Below are positions 43,821 through 53,210 of a DNA stretch of 64,000 nucleotides, piece by piece. The DNA is taken from NCBI RefSeq assembly GCF_013282155.1, contig NZ_BLWI01000011.1:170424-234423 (forward strand), written 5' to 3'. The notes beneath the pieces were generated by a model that was not told the origin of the DNA, did not search any database, and worked only from the letters and a program-made list of their open reading frames with translations. The stretch's first letter is position 1; each line of letters opens with the position of its first letter. The DNA comes from Sulfitobacter sp. HGT1. Lineage in GTDB: Bacteria; Pseudomonadota; Alphaproteobacteria; Rhodobacterales; Rhodobacteraceae. Position numbers and translations under genes: made by a program.

Positions 43821-44387
43821 CTAGGACGGGTCGATCCAGCCGATGTTTCCGTCATCACGACGGTACACAACGTTTACGCCTTCTTTACCCTCTTTACGAA
43901 ACACGACGACAGGTGAGCCTGAAATTTCCATTTGCATAACCGCTTCTCCGACAGACAAGTTTGCGATCTTGGTCTGCATTTCGGCAATGATCATGGGTTG
44001 GAGGGTTTCGGGTTCCTGCGCATCTGAATCGCTTTCTGATGCGAGGATATACGAGGAAGCGCCGAAAAGTTCAACAGGCTCCGGGCGCTCTCTGTGGTGG
44101 TCCTTCAACCGTCGCTTGTAACGGCGAAGCTGTTTTTCCATCTTGGCTGCACAGGAGTCAAAAGAGCCATAAATATCAGTAGCATGAGCTTTTGCCGACG
44201 CGGTCAGACCGGTTGAAAGATGCACCGTCGCTTCGCAAACAAACTCATGGGCGGACTTGGAAAAGATGACATTCGCATCCGTCGGACGCTCTGCATATTT
44301 TTTGACTGCTTCGCCCAGTTCGGTTTTCACATGGGTCTGCAGGGCTTCGCCGATGTCGATCTGTTTGCCACTGATTTGGTACCGCAT
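43821..44387 (-). CDS. hpf: Ribosome hibernation-promoting factor, long form
   Basis: A 188-aa protein. The N-terminal YfiA/HPF domain (MRYQISGKQIDIGEALQTHV; ATVHLSTGLTASAKAHATDIYGSFD) binds the 30S subunit. The C-terminal dimerisation domain (about residues 130-188, PMIIAEMQTKIANLSVGEAVMQ; VVYRRDDGNIGWIDP) pairs ribosomes into 100S dimers. AAGGAG lies 6-7 nt before the ATG. Upstream is a 250-bp promoter region. Confidence 0.93.
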   Translation of the reverse strand: MRYQISGKQIDIGEALQTHVKTELGEAVKKYAERPTDANVIFSKSAHEFVCEATVHLSTGLTASAKAHATDIYGSFDSCAAKMEKQLRRYKRRLKDHHRERPEPVELFGASSYILASESDSDAQEPETLQPMIIAEMQTKIANLSVGEAVMQMEISGSPVVVFRKEGKEGVNVVYRRDDGNIGWIDPS

Positions 44388-44638
44388 ATAGTCTCCTTAT
44401 TCATAACGTTCTGAACAGCGTCCATGACCGCGAAAAACGCGGTTTGGGGCGGGGTCAGATGCGGGTGAATGGCGATGCGTTCAGAATGAATGCCTTTGGC
44501 CCTTGGTTGAAAGGGTCAGGTAGGACAAACAAGGAACGTAGTGTCGCCATAACTCCATTGAGCGCCCGAAAGGCACCGATTGTCAAATGAATCTGGCAGA
44601 AAAATGTGCGAAAAATAGCCCAGCAAATTCATGAAAAA
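44388..44638 (-). promoter_or_regulatory. Intergenic region upstream of hpf
   Basis: This 251-bp spacer separates lptB from hpf where many proteobacteria carry rpoN. No ORF is convincing. A perfect TTGACA (complement of 44581-44586) may be a -35 element for hpf, with GCTCAA about 17 nt further as a weak -10. Confidence 0.4.
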
Positions 44639-45397
44639 TTAGGAGATACGAAAATTATCACCCAAATAGACACGCCGGACGTTCTCGTTCTGAACGACTT
44701 CGGACGGGGTGCCCGACATCAGAACCTTGCCTTCGTGCAGAATATAGGCGCGGTCCACGATCTCGAGTGTTTCGCGTACGTTATGGTCGGTAATAAGCAC
44801 GCCGATTCCGCGTTTTTTCAGGTCTGCGACCAGATGCCGGATGTCATCGACCGATATCGGATCTACCCCGGCAAAGGGCTCATCAAGCAGCAGGTATTTC
44901 GGATCGGCGGCCAGACAGCGGGCGATCTCTACGCGGCGACGTTCCCCGCCCGAAAGGGCCAAGGCAGGTGCGCGGCGCAAATGTTCGATTGAAAACTCGG
45001 ACAGCAGTGCCTCGAGGCGTTCACGCCGTTTGCGCGCGTCCGGCACGGAAATATCCAAGATCGCCGAGATGTTATCCTGAACGCTCAACCCACGAAAAAT
45101 GCTCATTTCCTGAGGTAGATAGCCAATCCCCAACTGCGCACGACGGTACATGGGCAAGGACGTCACGTCTTTGCCGTCAATGGTGACAGTCCCGCCTTCG
45201 GGCATCACAAGGCCCGCCACGGCGTAGAATGTCGTCGTCTTGCCAGACCCGTTCGGCCCCAGCAGGGCGACAACCTCACCCCGATCAAGATGCATTGAAA
45301 AATCGCGAATGACCGTCTTTTTGCGATAGGATTTGCGCAGGTGTTCGATACGCAGGCCACTGCCACCCTGTTTAACAGTCAATTGTGGGGTCGACAT
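44639..45397 (-). CDS. lptB: LPS export ABC transporter ATP-binding protein
   Basis: A 252-aa ATPase powering LPS extraction with LptF/G. Walker A LLGPNGSGKTTTFYAV, signature LSGGERRRVEIARCLA, Walker B YLLLDEPFAGVDP, switch His in LITDHNVRE. It overlaps the lptA stop by one base (ATGA). Confidence 0.96.
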   Translation of the reverse strand: MSTPQLTVKQGGSGLRIEHLRKSYRKKTVIRDFSMHLDRGEVVALLGPNGSGKTTTFYAVAGLVMPEGGTVTIDGKDVTSLPMYRRAQLGIGYLPQEMSIFRGLSVQDNISAILDISVPDARKRRERLEALLSEFSIEHLRRAPALALSGGERRRVEIARCLAADPKYLLLDEPFAGVDPISVDDIRHLVADLKKRGIGVLITDHNVRETLEIVDRAYILHEGKVLMSGTPSEVVQNENVRRVYLGDNFRIS

Positions 45398-45882
45398 CAG
45401 TTATTGCCACCGGGCTGCAAAACCGTTCTGACCCGGCCCGACATCTGCGCCGTACCGTCAGAAAGCTTGACGCTCATCGTGTCGGAGCTGAGCGCATTGC
45501 GGCCTTGAGCCAGCAAAACATTGCCAGACATCACGATTGTACCCTTGTCGATATCGTAATCTGCCCGCTCTGATTCGGCGGCATCAGGGCCGGATACCAG
45601 CGTAACGCCGCCCGTCGCCTCTAGCCGGGCAATGCCGTCGCCGTTGGCGCGGTACACGACCAGAACCCGCGATGCGGACAAACGCATTTCACCCTGTCCA
45701 ATTAGCACATTTCCGGTGAAAATCGCGGTTCCTGTTGCCTGATCGACAGACAGGTTGTCAGCGGTCACTTCAACAGGAAGCCCGGTATCCTGGCGGATCG
45801 TTCCAAAGGCCACATTGGCCCCTTGGGCCGCAACCGACATGGCAGAGAACATCAAAAAAAGCGGCAGCAGAATGTATTTCAC
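45397..45882 (-). CDS. lptA: Lipopolysaccharide transport periplasmic protein LptA
   Basis: A 161-aa exported protein with a signal peptide (residues 1-19, LMFSAMSVAAQG). One OstA-type beta-jellyroll domain shows VEVTADNLSVDQATGTAIFTGNV, GEMRLSASRVLVVY and NALSSDTMSVKLSDG. It forms the periplasmic bridge that carries LPS. It lies between lptC (5 nt away) and lptB. Confidence 0.92.
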   Translation of the reverse strand: MKYILLPLFLMFSAMSVAAQGANVAFGTIRQDTGLPVEVTADNLSVDQATGTAIFTGNVLIGQGEMRLSASRVLVVYRANGDGIARLEATGGVTLVSGPDAAESERADYDIDKGTIVMSGNVLLAQGRNALSSDTMSVKLSDGTAQMSGRVRTVLQPGGNN

Positions 45883-45887
45883 GCAAG

Positions 45888-46496
45888 TTACTCTATCAAA
45901 GGTTTCGGTTTATATATCAGCTTCACCCCATTTGTGAAAAACAATTGGGTCGCTTCGCCATTTTCTGGTTGCGATACTGTCATTGAACCGGCCTCGAGGA
46001 TGCCTTCGGGTGCTGTGCCATACACACGCCCCGGAGATTCCAGATCAAGAGACGACAGGCCGGATGTCATATAGTCGCTGGTCATGCGATATCCGGTCGA
46101 AGTCATGATGATCACATCATTGGTCAGTTCGGCGATATTCTTGGCCAGATCAATCTCGGCCTGGCCGGATTGCAGACGATAGGATGCGCCTTGGGCCGTT
46201 TTGATCGTCAGACGGATGTTTTCGGCCTTGTTTGACCCGATTTTCCCGTCCGGCGTGGTCAATATATCAGCATAGAACGTCAGTTCGTCGCCCTGAGCCG
46301 TGGTACCGGTAAAAAAAGGTGCCGTAAGTTGCTGGTCGCGCAGTCTTTCCTGAATTTCCTTTTCAGCAAAGGGGATGGACTGACCGGGATCAATGGCGCG
46401 CGAAATCAGGAATAGTGTCGATAACAGCGCCAAAGCCATCAGCGGGAACAAGACCTTTAGCCAGGATACCAGTTTGGAGTAGCGGTCCCCCTGCAT
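45888..46496 (-). CDS. lptC: LPS export protein LptC
   Basis: A 202-aa bitopic membrane protein with an N-terminal helix (LVSWLKVLFPLMALALLSTLF, about residues 9-29) and an OstA-like periplasmic domain (ADILTTPDGKIGSNKAENIRLTI; YRMTSDYMTSGLSSLDLESPG). It hands LPS from LptB2FG to LptA. Sequence conservation in this family is low, so the call rests on architecture and the lptC-lptA-lptB order. Confidence 0.9.
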   Translation of the reverse strand: MQGDRYSKLVSWLKVLFPLMALALLSTLFLISRAIDPGQSIPFAEKEIQERLRDQQLTAPFFTGTTAQGDELTFYADILTTPDGKIGSNKAENIRLTIKTAQGASYRLQSGQAEIDLAKNIAELTNDVIIMTSTGYRMTSDYMTSGLSSLDLESPGRVYGTAPEGILEAGSMTVSQPENGEATQLFFTNGVKLIYKPKPLIE

Positions 46497-46501
46497 GATC
46501 C

Positions 46502-47464
46502 TTAGCCCAATCCGACGCGCAGGCAGTCGTGGATATGGATCAGCCCCGCAGGGACGTTTTTGCCGTTCGGTTCGACAACCAGCAGGCAGGTGATCTTGCG
46601 GGTGTTCATGATTCCCACGGCTTTTTCGGCCAGCGCATCGGGGGCGATTGTCACGGGCGCTGTCGTCATCACATCGCGCGTGGTCTTTGTCATCAGTCCG
46701 TCCAGATGGCGCCCCAAGTCGCCGCTGGTGATGATCCCGGCAAGGGTGCCGGCGGCGTCGGTAACGATCACCACACCGAATGATTTGCTGCTCATCATCA
46801 TCAATGCGTCAGACATCGGCGCATCGTCTTTGACCATGGGCAGGGCATCGCCCGTATGCATCAGATCGGCCACACGGCTTAGCCGCGCGCCCAATTTGCC
46901 GCCGGGGTGAAATTCGCGGAAATGTTCCGCGGTAAACGACCGGTTTTCCATCAATGCAATCGCAACCGCATCGCCCATCGCAAGGGTCATGGTCGTGGAT
47001 GTCGATGGCACAACGCCGGTGCCGCAGGCCTCGGCCAGTTGCGGCAGCAAAAGCACCACATCACATTGGGCACCAAGGCTGCTGCCCTCGCGGCTGGTGA
47101 TCCCGATCAAGGGAATGGAAAAGCGCCGGGAATAGGCGATCAGATTGGCCAGCTCAGGGGCCTCGCCCGAGTTAGATATCGCCAGCACCACATCATCGCC
47201 CGTGATCATGCCCAGATCGCCGTGGCTTGCCTCGGCGGGGTGGACGAATTGGGCAGGCGTGCCGGTGCTGGCCAGCGTGGCCGCAATTTTCTTGGCGATA
47301 TGGCCGGATTTGCCGATACCGGTAACAATCACGCGGCCACGGGTGGCGATCAGCAGGTCAATCGCCTGACGAAAGCGATCATCCAGACTGTCAGCCAAAG
47401 CCGTCAGCGCGTCAGCCTCGGTGCGGATGACCCGCCGGGCAGTATCAAGGAATGGGGTGCTCAT
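46502..47464 (-). CDS. kdsD: Arabinose-5-phosphate isomerase (KpsF/KdsD)
   Basis: A 320-aa enzyme converting ribulose-5-phosphate to arabinose-5-phosphate, the first step toward Kdo. SIS domain: GRVIVTGIGKSGHIAKKIAATLASTGTPA, VHPAEASHGDLGMI, SNSGEAPELANLI, VPSTSTTMTLAMGDA. Two CBS domains follow from about residue 205 (DAPMSDALMMMSSKSFGVVIV; DLGRHLDGL). It feeds lipid A core and possibly the Kdo-type glycan cluster at 33-43 kb. It overlaps rnd by 4 bp. Confidence 0.93.
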   Translation of the reverse strand: MSTPFLDTARRVIRTEADALTALADSLDDRFRQAIDLLIATRGRVIVTGIGKSGHIAKKIAATLASTGTPAQFVHPAEASHGDLGMITGDDVVLAISNSGEAPELANLIAYSRRFSIPLIGITSREGSSLGAQCDVVLLLPQLAEACGTGVVPSTSTTMTLAMGDAVAIALMENRSFTAEHFREFHPGGKLGARLSRVADLMHTGDALPMVKDDAPMSDALMMMSSKSFGVVIVTDAAGTLAGIITSGDLGRHLDGLMTKTTRDVMTTAPVTIAPDALAEKAVGIMNTRKITCLLVVEPNGKNVPAGLIHIHDCLRVGLG

Positions 47465-48075
47465 ACGTGTGCAAAAATATCCGTGTCGGGCCAGCCTGCC
47501 AGATCCAGTTGGGCTCGGGTGGGAAGAAAATCAAAACACGCTTGCGCGATCTCCATACGGTCTTCGCGCAGCAGCATCACATTCAGCGCGTCACGCAGCT
47601 TGTGCAGGTGCAAAACATCCGACGCGGCATAGTCGATCTGCGCTTTGGTCAGCTTTTCCGCGCCCCAGTCGCTGGATTGCTGCTGCTTGGAAATATCGAC
47701 GCTCAGCAGTTCCTGACACAGCTTTGCCAGCCCGTGGCGGTCAGTATAGGTGCGCACAAGGCGGCTAGCGATCTTGGTGCAGTAGACCGGCGTGGCCTTG
47801 GCCCCGAACCGGTTCAGCATCGCGGCGATGTCGAAACGGCCAAAGTGAAACAGCTTGAGCACATCCGGATTTTCCAGCAATGCGCATAGATTGGGTGCCG
47901 TGGTCTGGTCCTTGGCGATCTGGATCAGATGCGCGTGGCCGTCGCCGCTTGACAGTTGCACAACGCACAGGCGGTCGCGATGCGGATGCAGGCCCATCGT
48001 CTCGCAATCAATCGCGACGATTGCACCCAGATCAAGCCCGTCCGGCAGGTCATTTTGGTAAACTTTATTTTTCAT
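47461..48075 (-). CDS. rnd: Ribonuclease D-like 3'-5' exonuclease
   Basis: A 204-aa protein with the DEDD exonuclease motifs AIVAIDCETMGLHPHRDRL (DxE), FHFGRFDIAAMLNRFG (Asp) and YAASDVLHLHKLRDAL (Y-x3-D). Shorter than E. coli RNase D (about 375 aa) because it lacks HRDC domains, which is common in this class. The start at 48075 has GGGAAGG upstream; a longer in-frame ORF to 48144 overlaps paaX. Confidence 0.88.
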   Translation of the reverse strand: MKNKVYQNDLPDGLDLGAIVAIDCETMGLHPHRDRLCVVQLSSGDGHAHLIQIAKDQTTAPNLCALLENPDVLKLFHFGRFDIAAMLNRFGAKATPVYCTKIASRLVRTYTDRHGLAKLCQELLSVDISKQQQSSDWGAEKLTKAQIDYAASDVLHLHKLRDALNVMLLREDRMEIAQACFDFLPTRAQLDLAGWPDTDIFAHV

Positions 48076-48130
48076 GCCTTCCCTATATCGCCCTCGCGCG
48101 GTTTGGGAAAGCGCCGCTTTTGAGCGCCGG

Positions 48131-48901
48131 TTAAGCGGCGGCAATCATCGACGGATCCGGCCGCGGATACTGCGCCAGCAGATCGGCAACCAGACCGTGA
48201 GATTTCAGCCCGACCCAGTCGTTTCGCATCAGCGGTTTCGGCAATGCAGGATGCTTGAGCGCCAAGCGCCGCCAGTTATGGACGATCAAACAGCGCAAGG
48301 TCGCGACTTGCAGCGGGCTTAGGGACTCGTGGGCGGGCAGATGCTGCGCCGCGTGTTCCAACGCCGCTTGCAGCTGGGCATAGGCTTGTTCAAGCGTTGC
48401 GGGTTCCAATTCGGTCTTGAGCCAATCGGGCGCAGTGTTTCCCGTGGTAACAAAGGCATCTTGCGGTGGTTCGATGTCAGACGGGCCCACATACACGCGG
48501 CCATTCACTTGGGTGAATCCGTTTAAATCATCCGCCTCAGCGGCGACACCGCTTAGCAACACCATCTGCCATCCCTGGCAAAGTTCATCTGGCGTTGCGT
48601 AAATACGTGCGCTTGCATCATCGGCCTGGCTGCGACCGTCAGGTGTCAGGCTGTGCCTGCTGATCCGCCCCTGCTTTTCCGATGCGATCCAATTGTCTTT
48701 GCGCAACCGGTGCAGCGCCACGCGCGCCGCTTCGGGGCGCACGTCCATTTCGGCCATGATTGCAGACAGTACCGGCCCGTCGATAATATCGCCCTTGCGT
48801 CGCGCAAGGTCGCCGAACAGGCTGATCATCAGCGACCAGACGCGCTGTCCGCCAAGTTGTTTTAGGGGGGTTATTGCATTTGTAAAATCGTCAGTAGGCA
48901 T
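48131..48901 (-). CDS. paaX: PaaX-family transcriptional regulator
   Basis: A 256-aa repressor of phenylacetate catabolism that responds to phenylacetyl-CoA. Winged-helix N-terminus (SLMISLFGDLARRKGDIIDG; MDVRPEAARVALHRLRKDNWI) and PaaX C-terminal domain (LQVATLRCLIVHNWRRLALKHPALP). It is the last gene of the paa operon and overlaps paaZ by 11 bp, giving autoregulation. A candidate operator lies upstream of paaJ. Confidence 0.9.
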   Translation of the reverse strand: MPTDDFTNAITPLKQLGGQRVWSLMISLFGDLARRKGDIIDGPVLSAIMAEMDVRPEAARVALHRLRKDNWIASEKQGRISRHSLTPDGRSQADDASARIYATPDELCQGWQMVLLSGVAAEADDLNGFTQVNGRVYVGPSDIEPPQDAFVTTGNTAPDWLKTELEPATLEQAYAQLQAALEHAAQHLPAHESLSPLQVATLRCLIVHNWRRLALKHPALPKPLMRNDWVGLKSHGLVADLLAQYPRPDPSMIAAA

Positions 48902-50915
48902 TCATCGTCAGCAGTTCATACTCGGCCACGGCGGCATCATCCTGATTGGTCAGGGTCACGTGCCAGCGTACCTCACCGTATTCATCATTACGAGGGGTCT
49001 TTGCCTTGACGCTAAGCCGGACCTTGATGCTGTCGCCGGCCTGCACCGGTGCCATGAAGCGCAGATTGTCCAAACCGGTGTTTGCCAGCACAGGTCCGGG
49101 ATCGGGTTGCACGAACAGACCGGCGGCAAAGGACAGCAGCAGGTAACCGTGGGCAACACGACCGGGGAAGAACGGGTTCGCCTTGGCGGTGTCTTCGTCC
49201 ATGTGGGCATAGAAGGTATCGCCAGTGAAGTGCGCAAAGGTTTCGATATCGTCCAGCGAAATGGTCCGGCTGGCTGAATTGAACGTCTCGCCCAGATCCA
49301 GATCACCAAAGACACGGGTGAACGGGTGGTCGCGGTCTGAAATCTCGGTTGCGCCGGGAACCCATTGTTTGCCGATGGCGGTCAGAATGTCGGGGCTGCC
49401 CTGAATGGCGGTGCGCTGCATGTAATGCATGACCCCGCGAATGCCGCCCAGTTCTTCGCCGCCGCCTGCACGGCCCGGCCCGCCATGCACCATGTGGGGC
49501 AGGGGGGCACCGTGGCCTGTCGCCTCGGCCATGGAATCGCGGTTGTTGAAGTACAGCCGCCCGTGAAAGGCACCTGCCCCCATTGCCATTTGCCGCGCGA
49601 TATCTCCGTCGCGGGTGATGACCGAGGCGACAAGCGACCCTTTGCCCTTGTTCAGAAGTGCGATGGCGTGGTCGGTGTCGCGGTAGGGCATGATCGTTGA
49701 AACGGGCCCGAACGCTTCGGTATCGTGAACACGGATCGCGTTGTCAGGATCGGCGCAATGGAACAGCATCGGCGGGACAAAAGCGCCCTTTTCGCAGTCG
49801 GCCCCATCGACTGCAAAGCTGTCAGGGTCACCAAAGACCCGCTCGGCCTCGGCCCCGATCAGCGCGGCCTTTTCCAGCACGTCGCGGCGTTGCGATTGTG
49901 ACACTAACGCGCCCATTTTCGTTGTTTCCAGCCGTGGATCACCGATGGTCACCTTGGCCAACCGTGCTGAGATCGCAGCGATCATCGCGTCGACATGCGG
50001 CTCAGGCACCATGATCCGGCGAATGGCCGTGCATTTCTGACCCGCTTTCGCAGTCATCTCGCGCTGGACCTCTTTGACGAACAGATCAAATTCGGGCGTG
50101 CCCGGCGCTGCATCAGACCCTAACACGGACGCATTCAGGCTGTCCTGCTCGGATGCGAACCGGACGGACCGTTCCAATAGCGCGGGATTGCTGCGCAGTT
50201 TGTTGGCAGTTTCGGCGGATCCGGTAAAGCTGACCACGTCCTGACAATCAAGGTGATCCAGCATATCGCCCAATCCCCCTGTCACCAGTTGGATAGCGCC
50301 ATCTGGCAAGATGCCCGACTGGATCATCAGGCGAAAACACGCCTCGGTCACATAGCAGGTCGCGGTTGCGGGTTTTACGATCGCAGGGACACCGGCCAGC
50401 AGGGTCGGGGCCAGCTTTTCCAGCATTCCCCAGACGGGAAAGTTGAACGCGTTGATGTGGACGGCGACACCTTGCAGGGGTGTGCAAATATGGCGGCCCA
50501 TGAACTGACCGGAACGGCCCAGTTGTTCGGGGGGGCCATCCAGAAATACCTGATCATCCGGCATCTCGCGGCGGCCCTTGGCGGCGTAGACCTGCATCGT
50601 GCCAATGCCGCCATCCACATCGATCATGTGGTCGGATTTGGTGCCGCCGGTGTCAAAGGACAGGTCATATAGGCTCTGTTTATGTTCTTTTAGATAGGTC
50701 GCCAGCGCCTTGAGCATCTTGGCTCGGTCATGAAACGTCAGCTTGCGCAGGGCCGGTCCGCCAACGTCATGGGCGTAAGCCAGCATGGCCTGAATATCCA
50801 AAGCGTCGTTGCCAGCGCGCGCGATCACATCGCCGGTAATGGCGCTCGCGATATTGCGGGAACCGGCCCCCGGATTGATCCACTGACCGGCGGCAAAGCT
50901 TTGAATATCGCGCAT
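48891..50915 (-). CDS. paaZ: Bifunctional oxepin-CoA hydrolase / 3-oxo-5,6-dehydrosuberyl-CoA semialdehyde dehydrogenase
   Basis: A 674-aa fusion enzyme that opens the oxepin ring and oxidises the resulting aldehyde. Aldehyde dehydrogenase domain in residues ~1-520: INAFNFPVWGMLEKLAP, FTGSAETANKLRSNP, catalytic Cys in KAGQKCTAIRRI. MaoC-type hydratase domain from ~530: FAHFTGDTFYAHMDEDTAKANPFFPGRVAHGYLLLS (Asp/His catalytic). It lies between paaE and paaX, 10 nt after paaE. Confidence 0.94.
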   Translation of the reverse strand: MRDIQSFAAGQWINPGAGSRNIASAITGDVIARAGNDALDIQAMLAYAHDVGGPALRKLTFHDRAKMLKALATYLKEHKQSLYDLSFDTGGTKSDHMIDVDGGIGTMQVYAAKGRREMPDDQVFLDGPPEQLGRSGQFMGRHICTPLQGVAVHINAFNFPVWGMLEKLAPTLLAGVPAIVKPATATCYVTEACFRLMIQSGILPDGAIQLVTGGLGDMLDHLDCQDVVSFTGSAETANKLRSNPALLERSVRFASEQDSLNASVLGSDAAPGTPEFDLFVKEVQREMTAKAGQKCTAIRRIMVPEPHVDAMIAAISARLAKVTIGDPRLETTKMGALVSQSQRRDVLEKAALIGAEAERVFGDPDSFAVDGADCEKGAFVPPMLFHCADPDNAIRVHDTEAFGPVSTIMPYRDTDHAIALLNKGKGSLVASVITRDGDIARQMAMGAGAFHGRLYFNNRDSMAEATGHGAPLPHMVHGGPGRAGGGEELGGIRGVMHYMQRTAIQGSPDILTAIGKQWVPGATEISDRDHPFTRVFGDLDLGETFNSASRTISLDDIETFAHFTGDTFYAHMDEDTAKANPFFPGRVAHGYLLLSFAAGLFVQPDPGPVLANTGLDNLRFMAPVQAGDSIKVRLSVKAKTPRNDEYGEVRWHVTLTNQDDAAVAEYELLTMNAY

Positions 50916-50925
50916 AATAAGTTCC

Positions 50926-51990
50926 CTAGTGATGGTCGTAGTCGATGGAAAGTTTGTCGCTGATCGGATAGCTTTGGCAGCTCAGACGATAGCCGCGTTC
51001 CACCTCGTAATCCTCCAAGGCGTGGTTCGACAGCATCTCTACCTCGCCTTCGGTGACCTTGCACATGCAGGTCGAACACACGCCCGCCTTGCAGGCAAAC
51101 GGCGCATCAAGATTGTTTTCCAACGCAGCCTCAAGCACGGACTGGCCTTTGGTCATGGTGAAATTATGGGCCGCACCGTCAATGGTGACGGTCACTTGGG
51201 TCAGCGCCTGGTCTTCGCTGCGCTTGGCCATTTCCTGCTTGGCCAGTCGCCCTTGCTGACTTTCGCTGAACAGCTCGAACTTGATCTGATCAGGCTCTAA
51301 CCCATGGGTTTTCAGGGATTCCGCAATGGCCAGCATCATCGGTTCCGGCCCGCAGATAAACGCGGTGTCGATGTTTTTGATGTCGATCCATGTTTCGAAC
51401 AAGGCATCGCATTTGGCTTGATCGACGCGGCCGGTGAACAGGTCGATATCCTGACCGGATTCCAACATATGGATCACGCTCAGCCGCCCCATAAAACGGT
51501 TCTTGAGGTCTTCAAGCTCTTCGCGGAACATGATCGTGTTCACGGCGCGATTGGCATAGACCAGCGTAAAGGTGGATTGCGGTTCGCGTTTCAGTACGGT
51601 TTTCAGGATCGACAGCACCGGAGTGATGCCGGACCCGCCCGCAAAACCAAGGTAGTTCTTGGCGGTATCAGGCTCTAACTCGGTGAAAAACTTGCCCTGT
51701 GGCGGCATCGCGTGCAGCGTGTCGCCCACCTTGAGCGTTTCATTGGCAAAGGTCGAAAACGCCCCGCCGTCGACGCGCTTGATGCCGACCTGCAACACGC
51801 CATCGTCCAGACCGGCACAGATGGAATAATTGCGGCGTAGTTCGGTGCCGTCGAAATCCTGCTTGAACGTCAGGTACTGACCTTGCCTGAACGCAAAGGC
51901 ATCCGCGTCTTCGGGCTTGAGCGTCAGCACCACAGCATCGCGGATTGTGTGGTGAATATCAGTGACTAATAAGGGGAGAAATTGGCTCAT
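50926..51990 (-). CDS. paaE: 1,2-phenylacetyl-CoA epoxidase reductase subunit
   Basis: A 354-aa flavin reductase that passes NADPH electrons to the PaaA di-iron site. FAD domain (GTELRRNYSICAGLDDG), NAD(P) domain (FAGGSGITPVLSILKTVL; AFICGPEPMML) and a C-terminal plant-type [2Fe-2S] ferredoxin domain (DAPFACKAGVCSTCMCKVTEGEV). It begins 3 nt after paaD. Confidence 0.95.
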   Translation of the reverse strand: MSQFLPLLVTDIHHTIRDAVVLTLKPEDADAFAFRQGQYLTFKQDFDGTELRRNYSICAGLDDGVLQVGIKRVDGGAFSTFANETLKVGDTLHAMPPQGKFFTELEPDTAKNYLGFAGGSGITPVLSILKTVLKREPQSTFTLVYANRAVNTIMFREELEDLKNRFMGRLSVIHMLESGQDIDLFTGRVDQAKCDALFETWIDIKNIDTAFICGPEPMMLAIAESLKTHGLEPDQIKFELFSESQQGRLAKQEMAKRSEDQALTQVTVTIDGAAHNFTMTKGQSVLEAALENNLDAPFACKAGVCSTCMCKVTEGEVEMLSNHALEDYEVERGYRLSCQSYPISDKLSIDYDHH

Positions 51991-51993
51991 GGG

Positions 51994-52461
51994 TCAGATA
52001 CACTTAAAATAATCGAAGGGTTCCAGGCAGTCGGTACAGCGCCATTGCGCCTTGCAAGGGGTCGAACCGAACTGGCTGATCTTTTCCACATCTGTGGATT
52101 TACAACGGGGGCAGTGCTGCGGCCCGCCCGCAGGCTGGGGCGGCGCGATGCCGTATTCTTCCAATTTGGCGCGGCCTGAATCCGTCATCCAATCTGACGT
52201 CCAGGCAGGCGAAAGTTGCCGTTTTAGGGTCAGTTTTTCGATGCCATGCCCGCGCAGGGCGGTTTCGATATCAAGGTTGATGATCGTGGTTGCAGGGCAG
52301 CCCGAATAGGTCGGCGTCACTGTCACCTCTAGCGTGTCATCTTGCCACTGAACATCCCGGATGATCCCCAGATCGGTAAGCGAGATGACTGGGATTTCGG
52401 GGTCTGGTACCGCGTGAAGCCAGCCCCAAACAGTCTCTAACGTGGGCTTTTCGACTACCAT
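51994..52461 (-). CDS. paaD: Phenylacetate degradation protein PaaD (Fe-S assembly)
   Basis: A 155-aa protein required for maturation of the epoxidase complex. DUF59/MIP18-like N-terminus (VPDPEIPVISLTDLGIIRDV; VTPTYSGCPATTIIN) and a C-terminal zinc ribbon (HCPRCKSTDVEKIS; RCTDCLEPFDYFKCI). The ATG at 52461 overlaps the paaC stop by 7 bp. Confidence 0.93.
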   Translation of the reverse strand: MVVEKPTLETVWGWLHAVPDPEIPVISLTDLGIIRDVQWQDDTLEVTVTPTYSGCPATTIINLDIETALRGHGIEKLTLKRQLSPAWTSDWMTDSGRAKLEEYGIAPPQPAGGPQHCPRCKSTDVEKISQFGSTPCKAQWRCTDCLEPFDYFKCI

Positions 52462-53210
52462 GTGGCATCCGGATAGGCGCGTTGCAGCCATTGCATTTGC
52501 GTCAGCATGTGACCCAGATGTTCGGTATGCCGCTTGCCGGATTTGCCGCCCTTGTGACCAAAGTCATCCTGCGGCTTGACCAGCGTGGCGGCGGTGAACA
52601 CATCGTCCAGCAGCGCGTCAAATGCAGGGCGCAAGGATGCCGGATCGGGCGCAATGCCAGCATCTACCATAGCGGCGTCCACATCATCAGAAGTGAACAT
52701 TTCCCCGACATAGGGCCATAATTTATCCAATGCGGCCTGCATCCGGTTGTGGCTTTCCTCGGTCCCGTCGCCCAGACCAACCACCGTGTCGGTGGCCCGT
52801 TCCAGATGGTAGGTGACTTCCTTGGAGGATTTTTCGGCGATGGCGGCAACCTGCGCATTGCTACTGCCCATCAGCGCCTTGAGCTGCAACAGGTGCCACG
52901 CATCAAACAGAAACTGCCGCATCATGGTCTGGCCGAAATCCCCGTTGGGTTGTTCGACCAACAGCAGATTGCGGAAATCCCAGACATCGCGGTGAAAGGC
53001 CAGTTTGTCAGCGTCACGACCTGCGCCTTCGACCTCTCCGGCCAGATCCAGCCACAGGGTCGTTTGCCCGATCAGATCCAGCGCGGTATTGGCAAGCGCG
53101 ATGTCTTCCTCAAGCACGGGCGCGTGGCCGCACCATTCAGACACGCGGTGCCCCAAAACCAAGGTGTTGTCGCCCATCCGGCAGAGGTATTCAAACAGGT
53201 GATCGCTCAC
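52455..53210 (-). CDS. paaC: 1,2-phenylacetyl-CoA epoxidase structural subunit
   Basis: A 251-aa ferritin-fold subunit that pairs with PaaA but lacks a catalytic iron site. Motifs include MGDNTLVLGHRVSEWCGHAPVLEEDIALANTALDLIG, VEQPNGDFGQTMMRQFLFDAW and EVTYHLERATDTVVGLGDGT. It overlaps paaB by 4 bp. Confidence 0.94.
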   Translation of the reverse strand: MSDHLFEYLCRMGDNTLVLGHRVSEWCGHAPVLEEDIALANTALDLIGQTTLWLDLAGEVEGAGRDADKLAFHRDVWDFRNLLLVEQPNGDFGQTMMRQFLFDAWHLLQLKALMGSSNAQVAAIAEKSSKEVTYHLERATDTVVGLGDGTEESHNRMQAALDKLWPYVGEMFTSDDVDAAMVDAGIAPDPASLRPAFDALLDDVFTAATLVKPQDDFGHKGGKSGKRHTEHLGHMLTQMQWLQRAYPDATW

